A stretch of DNA of 25,860 nt from a virus. A program made the position numbers and the translations under genes. The stretch lies in IMG/VR virus record IMGVR_UViG_3300010296_000070, positions 1-25,860 of that record; one strand, written 5' to 3'. Positions 1 through 8,300 of the stretch are shown in pieces. The notes beneath the pieces are model-generated. The model was given only the letters and a program-made list of their open reading frames with translations, was not told where the DNA came from and ran no database searches. How positions within the stretch are numbered: position 1 is the first letter of the stretch; each line of letters starts with the position of its first letter.

Positions 1-768
1 CTGAGCATCCTCATATATCTGCCTTCCATTCAATTCGATTCCTCCTGGAAGTTTAACTCCATTAAACTTAATTAAATTTTGACCCCATTGTCTTTTGATC
101 AAAGATGTTAAATATTTTTTTAAAAAACTATCATTATATACTTTAGTAAATTCTGTTGGGTCAAGTGCTCTATGACAATCAATAACAAAAAATGTATCCT
201 TAGTTTGAGCATTCCAATCAATATCAAGATAAAGCCTATTTTGTCTTTTATTAAATCTTACTTGCTTATCAGTTGTTAATAAGAAATCAATATCTTCCAA
301 ATAAGTTTTTGTCATAGAATAATTCAATAAATCGACAGAATTGAAATAATATAAATCATTTAAAAATAATTGATATTTAATACTAAACATTCCACCAGAA
401 ATAGTACTACTATCAAATTTAAATATTTTTTCTATACCTATAACAGAATCTGGAACTTGAATGTAATTTGATGTTTCGTAAAAATTAAAAGTTGTTGCTG
501 TTCCTACAATTGTTGAGGTTCCTGTTGTAGTTACTATTCCTACTCCAGTTGTTCCATCAGCACCACCTCTATTAATATCATCTTGAGACATTTTATATTT
601 CAAATACATTCTTTCGACACCATCATAATGCCTTTCGTTAAAATATTGTAAGGCATCATCGACTATATCATCAATCTGCTCATCAGCTACATTAATTTCT
701 AAAACTGGAGCTCCTAGTTGTCTTAAACAATACTCAATTAATTCCTGTCTTGTGCTTGGTTTTGCCAT
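1..768 (-). CDS. 13: Neck protein gp13 (head completion), 3' end cut by window edge
   Basis: The ORF runs from an ATG at 768 to the window edge without a stop, giving 256 codons; the C-terminus is missing. It starts MAKPSTRQELIEYCLRQ, followed by LGAPVLEINV and an acidic helix (DEQIDDIVDDALQYFNERHYDG), which I recognise as the conserved start of gp13 in cyanophages. A Gly/Thr-rich stretch near residues 68-90 precedes the core containing SVIGIEKIFKFD. In T4, gp13 and gp14 form the neck that closes the filled head and docks the tail. Its ATG overlaps the stop of the fibre-like gene by one base (TAATG), and a strong Shine-Dalgarno (GGAGGAGA, 775-782) precedes it. Its place after the baseplate and fibre genes matches T4. 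T4 gp13 is about 309 residues, so perhaps one sixth is outside the window. Identification rests on remembered family sequence and synteny. Confidence 0.85.
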   Translation of the reverse strand, partial: MAKPSTRQELIEYCLRQLGAPVLEINVADEQIDDIVDDALQYFNERHYDGVERMYLKYKMSQDDINRGGADGTTGVGIVTTTGTSTIVGTATTFNFYETSNYIQVPDSVIGIEKIFKFDSSTISGGMFSIKYQLFLNDLYYFNSVDLLNYSMTKTYLEDIDFLLTTDKQVRFNKRQNRLYLDIDWNAQTKDTFFVIDCHRALDPTEFTKVYNDSFLKKYLTSLIKRQWGQNLIKFNGVKLPGGIELNGRQIYEDAQ

Positions 769-1766
769 TAGTATTCTCCTCCGTCAATAGTGGTTGTCCA
801 CACTGGTGTTCCTACTCCCGCAACTTCATATGTTGTTAATATATAATTGCTTGTAGTAATAATTCCAGTTGTACTTGCAACACTCAACTGTCCATTTGGA
901 TTAAAATATGCAAGTCCATTTGGTTCATACGAATCTGAATCATAATACAATCCTTCAGTTACACTTACAAATCCAACAACAGATAAATCACCACCAAATA
1001 AAGATGTTCCAGATGTATATAAATTTGTAGAGGTTACAAATCCTGCAAAATATCCGTTCCTCCATCTTTGATCAGTAATACCAATATCATAGGTATTATC
1101 TGTATTTGGAACTAAGTTTGATACAAATTCTCCACCAACATCAATATCATCACTGGTGCTATCACCAATACCAATTGTTCCACCTCTGAATGTAACGACA
1201 CCTACAAATTCAGATGATCCGTTAACATATAATCCACCACCAATAGTTACATTTTTATTAATTCCAACACCACCATCAACTTGTAGTGCACCAGTATCTG
1301 GATTTCCTAAAATATTATCAGTATCATCGGTAACAGTAAGAATTCCACTGGAACTTACATTCCCATTTAAATTTATATCTCCAGATAAATCTAGATTTCC
1401 ATCAATAGTAACGTCAAAACCAAAATAAGATGCTGATGTTACTGATAATCCACTACCAACTGTCAGATTTTTTGCAATTCCAACACCACCGTCAATTTGG
1501 ACTGATCCAGTATTAACGTCACCTAAAGTGTTATTGGTTATATTTGTATAATACGCAATACCACCAATAGTTGAAGACGCAGAGTCGATGACACTCGTCA
1601 TTATAAAAAATTGTGATGGTTGATCCCATACGAGAATCAACCCATCATCACTTTTATTTACTGAATTTACATCACTTAGATTAATTAATTTGGTTGGTGG
1701 TGAAGAGGCATTTGATAAAACACGAACTATGTTCTGTGTTCCTAGTCTGTCTGGTATGCTTGGCAT
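768..1766 (-). CDS. Fibre-like virion structural protein (unassigned)
   Basis: The 332-residue protein is rich in Gly, Ser, Thr and Asn, with no signal peptide or membrane segment. The N-terminus (residues 25-60) has the pattern LINLSDV...DGLILVWD common at the start of phage fibre and decoration proteins. Two copies of a roughly 30-residue unit follow (about 81-111 and 153-182), both with DGGVGI.KN.T.G.GL, probably one beta-strand/turn unit each. Residues 218-242 carry NTDNTYDIG...RWRNGYF, a motif common in phage tail-fibre shafts. No S74-type intramolecular chaperone is visible at the C-terminus. The ATG overlaps the upstream stop by one base (TAATG), and AGGAG lies 10 bases upstream (1777-1781). 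It sits where T4 has gene 12 and wac, just before gene 13. A short tail fibre, whisker or fibre-attachment protein are all possible; I cannot choose between them. Confidence 0.7.
   Translation of the reverse strand: MPSIPDRLGTQNIVRVLSNASSPPTKLINLSDVNSVNKSDDGLILVWDQPSQFFIMTSVIDSASSTIGGIAYYTNITNNTLGDVNTGSVQIDGGVGIAKNLTVGSGLSVTSASYFGFDVTIDGNLDLSGDINLNGNVSSSGILTVTDDTDNILGNPDTGALQVDGGVGINKNVTIGGGLYVNGSSEFVGVVTFRGGTIGIGDSTSDDIDVGGEFVSNLVPNTDNTYDIGITDQRWRNGYFAGFVTSTNLYTSGTSLFGGDLSVVGFVSVTEGLYYDSDSYEPNGLAYFNPNGQLSVASTTGIITTSNYILTTYEVAGVGTPVWTTTIDGGEY
1221..1526 (-). repeat. Two copies of a ~30-residue repeat in the fibre-like protein
   Basis: Copy 1 (about 1434-1526) and copy 2 (about 1221-1310) encode related units of the form LG..(N/D)TG..Q(I/V)DGGVGI.KN.T.G.GL. 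Spacing between the copies is about 72 residues, so the longer period may include a poorly conserved linker. This looks like repeat growth of a beta-structured fibre shaft. The copies differ at many bases, so the duplication is old. Confidence 0.7.
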
Positions 1767-2110
1767 TATCTAGTTACTCCTGGTCTTACTAATGCTACCC
1801 CTTCAACTAATTTTATAACAGATCCACCACCACCTCCAGTTGTTGCCTTTACATCATAAACATATCTACCATTTTTTAAAGTGGAAGTTATGGTAGAACC
1901 TAATGCTATAGTCACTGTACCGTTAAGCGGTTCTGTGACAGTTGTAGCAAAAGAAACCGATGTAGATGATGTATAGGTTTTTCTGAGTTGAGATTCTATC
2001 ACATATCCGGACAAATCTAAAAAATTAGTTGTCACAGTATCTTCTAATACAAAAGTAGTATCAAAATCAAATCCCTGCTCAATTACTATATTTGATACAT
2101 ATATTGCCAT
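1766..2110 (-). CDS. Small beta-rich virion protein (unassigned)
   Basis: The 114-residue protein begins MAIYVSNIVIEQGFDFDTTF and contains LDLSGYVIESQLRKTY near residues 32-47, then alternating strands and a VRPGVT ending. The pattern (a 'G.DF..TF' strand, 'DLSGY....LRK', then 'NGRYVYDV' near residues 81-88) resembles small beta-sandwich tail proteins with a fold like the N-terminal part of BppU, and is familiar to me from cyanophage virion operons. It is the first gene after a late promoter box, 26 bases upstream, and its stop overlaps the next start (TAATG), implying translational coupling to the fibre-like protein. An adaptor that attaches the fibre is a reasonable inference, not shown. 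No clear Shine-Dalgarno precedes the ATG. Confidence 0.65.
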   Translation of the reverse strand: MAIYVSNIVIEQGFDFDTTFVLEDTVTTNFLDLSGYVIESQLRKTYTSSTSVSFATTVTEPLNGTVTIALGSTITSTLKNGRYVYDVKATTGGGGGSVIKLVEGVALVRPGVTR

Positions 2111-2136
2111 TATTCAGATGGGCATTTTTCTTTAAG

Positions 2137-2144
2137 TATTTATA
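2137..2144 (-). promoter_or_regulatory. T4-type late promoter box TATAAATA
   Basis: The minus strand reads TATAAATA, a perfect match to the T4 late promoter -10 element recognised by the phage sigma factor gp55 with gp33 and the sliding clamp gp45. It lies in a 51-base gap and ends 26 bases before the ATG of the 114-residue gene. It would drive that gene, the fibre-like gene and gene 13. The exact match and the spacing shared with the other two boxes support it. Confidence 0.75.
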
Positions 2145-2150
2145 TTATTA

Positions 2151-2170
2151 GATAAAAAGCACTATTTATC
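2151..2170. repeat. Short A+T-rich inverted repeat at a gene end
   Basis: GATAAA (2151-2156) and TTTATC (2165-2170) form a 6-bp inverted repeat with an 8-base loop. It overlaps the stop codon of the small coiled-coil gene and sits just upstream of the late promoter box. The stem is weak and no U-tract follows on the minus strand, so it is not a convincing terminator; it might slow 3' decay of the upstream transcript. Confidence 0.3.
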
Positions 2171-2356
2171 CAACAAATCTTTGAGTAAAGATTTGATTTC
2201 TTGAATATCTTTCTTTAAGTTGTCCAATTCTTCTTTTTTTGCTTCTTGTATATTCAAAGAATTAACATACTGATTATAAGTGGTGCTATCACAATTTACG
2301 ATAGCACCTGTTTTTTCATCTCGATATAAATTTGAATATCCCTCAACTTTTATCAT
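2162..2356 (-). CDS. Small conserved phage protein with C-terminal coiled coil
   Basis: This encodes a protein of 64 residues from the start chosen here. It opens MIKVEGYSNLYRDEKTGAIV, a sequence I know from small hypothetical proteins in cyanophage virion operons. The last ~30 residues (KKEELDNLKKDIQEIKSLLK) show heptad spacing of Leu/Ile typical of a coiled coil. I chose the ATG at 2356 because it overlaps the upstream stop as ATGA, a classic coupled start, and because the remembered homologues begin MIKVEG. An in-frame ATG at 2371 would add five residues (MYCNK); neither start has a good Shine-Dalgarno. Function is unknown. A coiled coil between two structural genes suggests a small oligomeric virion or assembly factor, which is inference. 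Confidence 0.7.
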   Translation of the reverse strand: MIKVEGYSNLYRDEKTGAIVNCDSTTYNQYVNSLNIQEAKKEELDNLKKDIQEIKSLLKDLLDK

Positions 2357-5300
2357 CTTATTGCAATACATCTAAGATCATTTATTCTCACTGTTTTTGC
2401 TTGATTTGTACTAGAATATACAATTTTTATAATAAATCCAATGAACAGATCAAGATTTTCTGCAGTAAATTCATACTCTAAGAATTCACCTTCTATGCTA
2501 GAATCAATTTTTCTGTCTGATAATCCACTATTATTTGCCTCATCAATAACAATCAAACCATCTTTACTTTGAGTTAAATTTTTATAACCAGGGAAAAGAT
2601 TAAATGCTTGTTCAACTTCACTTGAGTCAGATTTTATCAGTTTATATAATACTCTAAAATCAGTTCCTACGGGTTTTTCTGCAGACAATATCACCTTCAA
2701 TGTTGATGCGGGATTTCTTAATTTGATGAGATTAGAATAATATGCAGATGAATGTGGATCGTTTACTATAGAATTAACTCTACTATCCTTAGCATAATCT
2801 GAAACAGGGTTATTTAGACGATATGAATAAAATTCTGTAAATGCATGATCTAAATTCAATATGGGTGAAAGATTGGGATCACTAGTTTCAAACTTTATTG
2901 CAGTGGTAAATGATTTTTTATTTGGCAAATTAGTTAAATATTCATTTTGATTCACTTCAGAACAAACTAATCTTACACTATTTAATGGATTGAGTGAATT
3001 CAATAAAACATTCTCAAATCCCTTATCATTAAATGGTGCTTCATTTCCACCAACACTGGTTCCTGTAACAGTTCTTATCTGAGCACTTACAGAAGTAGAT
3101 GAACTTGGAGTAATTATTTCATAATTTGGAACAACAGCACCAAAAGATATATTTTGAGATGCAGTTACATTAGAACCTCCCAATACTCTGCTGTCGTTGA
3201 ATGATAATTGTGGATATTTATTTGTAGATCCATCAAGATTTCTGTCTTTTCCATATTGATTTCCTCTAGAAAATTCAATGTAATAACTATCCATTTCAAT
3301 TGGTGTTGAAACATTGTGAGTAATATTATTAATTCTTCTCAAAGAAACTCCAGATAACTCATATTTTTCTACAGTCGATCCTGTTGTATGAGTTGTAATT
3401 TTTGTAGAATCTATACCTCTTCCATTGGGACTTATTGTAAGAGATCCACTTCCTACAGCACTGTAAGAAATTATTTCATCTCCAACCTTAACATAACCAA
3501 GATTAGTTCCACTAACGGGAATACCCTCAAAATTGACAAAAACGGAAGTGTTTGCAACACTAATAGTTCCAGTATTGTTAAATGATAATGTACTATTTAA
3601 AATAGTACTCACTTCACTTGATTGTATATTCTTTATTAATACTTTATTGGTATCCGAATACATTCCATGATTGAAATGATTAACTTTGATATAATTTCCA
3701 GAATTCAATCCCCCATCAGAAATAGAATCTATTATATTTGCTGATGTTGATACAACTGATCCAGAATCACTATAATAGCTTATTCCTGCACCAACAGCAA
3801 ACTCATGTCCACTTCCTTGAATACCAAATTCACCTTGAACGTTAGTAAGATATATAGTATCCAATCCATTGGTAGCACTGATTGTTATTCTAGATCCATT
3901 TCCAGTTGTAGATGAGGTTGAAGATGTAACGATGCCTACAACATCACCAACTTGATACCCATTACCTGCATTTGTGGAAGATTGTCCAACACTAATAACA
4001 GTTCCCGAGGAATTTGTGGTAATATTTAATTTCAAGTTTCTTCCTTTACCTAAAATATTATATGTATCAACGGTTTCTGTTACTGACTTTGGATAATTTT
4101 CTCCAGAATTAGTAATTTCTACATTAGTAACAGAACTACCAGATCCAACAACTATTGCACTTCCACCATTAGAATTAGTTCCTACTAACTTTCTTCCTGC
4201 AGAAAGTGCATCAATTAAAATAGAGCTAGTAGTTGTAGAAATTGAAATTCTTCCAGTTTTTGGTAAAACAGTAATGGGATTATTCCTTAAAGTTGGAACG
4301 AATGTATTTCCTTCACTTAATTGTGGATTGTAGAAATAAGCAATTCCTGAAGTTTTTGTAAACTCTGCCTTATATAATTTAAATTTTAAATCTTGATATT
4401 TATTTGGTGTCCAATTAGACCCATTTTGATTTTTATATAAAAATCCAATTCCAACTTTTTTTGTATATCTAACAGTGTCTACATCAGGTAAGTTTTTAGT
4501 TTCAATTGTCTGCTGACCCATAACCGCAGTCCAAAGACTATATTCTTCAGATTTATCAGAACTTATAACAATAGCATATTCTCTTCCTGGATTCAAGAAT
4601 ATGGGTTCCGGAAATTTAATATTAGTTGCAACATTTCCTGTTGATGAAACATTAATATTGATAGTTTCAGTTCCATCTTCATTTAGTGTTCTTGGTTTTA
4701 AAATAGCAGGTTTGCCAATAATGTTTCTTGTGGGAATTCCATATTCTGTAGATCTAATTTCTACAGTGATTTCTTCATTTCCACTATCAATTGATGCAAA
4801 GTACAAATCTAATGATGTTAAAGTTGCTCCATTAACATCCACATTTGTTTCTATTTCTGATTGAGAACCTAAGTTATTTCCAACACTAAATGTTTGTGCC
4901 AGAGGATCTGAATTTTTAATTACTGTTACATTAGGAATAACTTCTTCTTGAATAGCATTTCTTATGCTTCTTGATTTTGCTTTTATTTTTGATAATGGTC
5001 TTTCAAATTTAATATGAGTCTGTTTAGAAACATAATTTGTTTCTGCTTTAGATTGTGGAATATTTGAAATTGTAGGTAAACCTAAAGAATTGCTAGATTC
5101 TGTGTCAGATCTAAGTATAGAATTTACTGTATTTGACTTACTAGTTGTCAATTTGAAAGTTTTATTTCCAGTAGGAATTCTAATTGCTGGTTTTGGTGTA
5201 GAATATGGATTTTTGATAAAGAAAGTTCCTATTAAATCACCATAATTATCAGAAATGAGTCTTATATCTTTAACATAAGAAGTAGCATTACTAGATTGCC

Positions 5301-8300
5301 CAACTAACTTCATTCCTTTTGTAATGTATCCAAAATATAAACCTTGACGTAAATCTGCAAGAGAAGAAGTATCAACATTAAGAACTTTAGAAGTGGTTCC
5401 ATAAGTAGATGTCAATGATAAAGTTTTATTATATGGATTAACTGTGTATTTTTCTGTTGGATTATCAAATCGTCCAGATTTATGATTTTGATTACAAACT
5501 CTAAATCGTATTTTCGCAACCCCATCAATAAATCCAATTACAGTTTCTCCAACTTCAAATGATCCAGAAGAACCATCGATAGATAGAGAAGAATCTGTTG
5601 CAATTTCAATTAATTTTGGAATTACGTCAACATCGGAATTTCCATCTAAGAAATGATAAAATCTAGTATTTGGTTTTAAATTGAGTGCAGTAAATTCTAC
5701 GTTTCTAGATCTCAGATAAGATTCTGTCACCTTATCTAAACTAGTATTATCATTGCCAGTATTTACTAAATCCGACTCTTTCTCAACTTCTATATTTTTT
5801 TGTGGTTTTTTGTGATTGATATTTCCTTCAATTGTTCTAAACCATTCGTCACTAGAAGGATTTAAAGTAATTTTTCCATCGTAAGATGAAATTCCAAAAG
5901 AATTTACTTTTTCAGATTTTGTTGCAAATGGTTGCTCAATCCAATCTTTCTGAATATATGATAATGTTAAAGATTTTCCTGTCTTTTGGATAGAAGAATC
6001 TTTTAATACAAAATTTTCATTTAAATCTAAGTCATTTATAGTTGTATTATCTTTAGAAACAACTATAGAATCTAGAGAATCTCTCGAAATATTTGGTAAA
6101 AGATTTTTGTATTCATCATCAATCAATACTGTAGATAAAAAACTATCAATTTTGGAGTAGTTAGAAAAATCATCTACAAAAAATCCTGTTTTGAATCTAT
6201 CTCTCCCTTCAGAATCTTTAATTTGTGAAGATTGGACATTTGCTTCCAATAAAGACAAACTTGTTACTTCTTCGAGAACATCTACACGATCTTCTATGAG
6301 ACTAATATCCCTCATAGTGTATCTTTTATTGTCTACAGATACTATTTCTGCATCTTGAGGATCATAAAGATATGCGGGTAAATTGATTGTGGATAATTCC
6401 AACATATCTTCTCTTGTTTTTGGTTCTTCTGGATTTTTTGAGGATATTCCTTTATCAACCAAAAATTCTCCAGTTGTAGTTAAATAAACTTTATCAATTC
6501 TTGGTAAATAGAAATTTTGCGATAAAATTGAACTTTCTCCTGCTGCTAACAATCTCGAAGGGTTAGAACTAAATGCTCCAGTTCTAGATACAAAGTCAAA
6601 AGGAGATTTATCGGTAGTTACATTAGGATCAAATTTTGTAACTCTAGGTCTAAAATCTAAGGTGTCTGTTGCTCTAACCTTCCCAGAAATTAATGGAATA
6701 TCATTAGAATATCTCTCTTCTTGATAAGAAGCAACCGTAAATACATCTCCCGTTTCATTAGAAGGTACAGAATAATGATCAAAAACAATCATTATTCTTC
6801 TGGATGGTTCAGAAGCACTCCGACTTCTAACAATTCTAGAATAATCGTAATATTGCTCCTTTTGTCCTCTATCAAGTTTAAATGAATCTGAAATATCCTT
6901 ATAACTTCCTTTTATAATTCCATCTAAAGTGCTATTAATGTTAGATTCTTTAAACTTTACTGTCTCACCAACACTAAATCTTTGGTTGTTCAAATAAACA
7001 ACTCCTAAAGTGTCTGTAGATGCTGATGGAGTGGTAGTCACATTTGCAACTACTCTAGCTACTGCACCACTTTGTGTTCCTATGATGTTTTCACCAATAA
7101 TAGCATTGTTACTAACATCAGGAGAAGATGAAAATTGAAGTTTATCTAAAACTGGATCAAATTTGTCTAAAGATTCATATACACAGATGACTTTTGCAAC
7201 ATCTGGATAATTTAGTGAAATTTCTTTATCTTGAACTCTCAATCCATAATAATTATTAAAAGATAATCCATCATTTTTTGAAGTATTTTCATTTAATCCA
7301 GATTCTTTAAATTTTGATCTAGTTACAAATGTGACTGTACTTCTATCATAATTTTTAACTTTACTTTGAATGTTATCTTTGAGTACAGTTACATTAACAA
7401 CTGTATCATTAAATGATAGAGTATTATCTAACCCTTTTATAGTTAAATTACTTCCGGATATAGAAATAGAGTCATCGGTTATTCTGGGTATATTTCCATT
7501 TGCATATCCTACAGTATACCTTTCCTCATCAAATGTTGACCATGTTATTCCATTAATATTTGATAAATCTCCAGATGTAGTTAACTGCAGTTCATTATCA
7601 ATGTTGACATTTTTTCCAACTATCTGATCGTTTAAATATAAATTTGAAGATGATAAATCCAATGATGATGTATTCTTTTCTGGTAATAGTGCATATAACT
7701 TACCAGAACCTCTAATAGTTGGTTGTCCAATAAATCCAGTAACCTGAGAATCTACAATTTCTGAACCAGAAACGAAAAATCCTGGAGATGCTGGAACGCT
7801 ACCATCAAAAACACCGGCAACAGTTGCTATACCAACAACTTCAAAAGAAAGTCCATCATTACTAATGGATACAACTCTATTATAAGTCTCAAGATTCAAA
7901 TTACTTCGTTGATACCTAATGATGTTATCAGTTTTTATACCTACAAATTTACGTCCATTTGCAGTTACTGTTGATATTCCGTTAGATGATCCGGAAACAG
8001 AAATTAAAGAAATTCCACCATTAAAAGAAACTCTGTCTAAAACTGTATCTGCAATAAAATCACTAGAAGATGAACTAAAAGGAGTTATTTGTCTAACTGA
8101 TTTTATATCTTCAATTCCATAACTTTGAACAAATTCAACAGATCTAGAAGATTCAATACCATTTACAATCAGACCTTCTCCCTTTACAAAAGTTCCTGAA
8201 GTTTGTCTTAAGAAAATAATATTTGATACTGAAGAATCTGATACTAAAAATCCACTAGCTCCTGATGTTGCTCCTTCTACAACAAAAGATTCTAAGTATT

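Noticed and set aside
1156-1428. Plus-strand open frame of 90 codons
   Set aside because: It mirrors the repeat region of the fibre-like protein; the Pro-rich translation arises from the complement of Gly codons. No ribosome site.
2111-2125. Possible leader mini-ORF (ATG CCC ATC TGA, minus strand) just before the 114-residue gene
   Set aside because: It would lie just inside a transcript from the late box, but it is only three codons in A+T-rich DNA and has no clear ribosome site; likely chance.
2151-2170. Inverted repeat considered as a terminator of the gene 8 transcript
   Set aside because: The stem is six A/T-rich base pairs with one G-C pair and no U-tract follows on the minus strand, so intrinsic termination is not supported.
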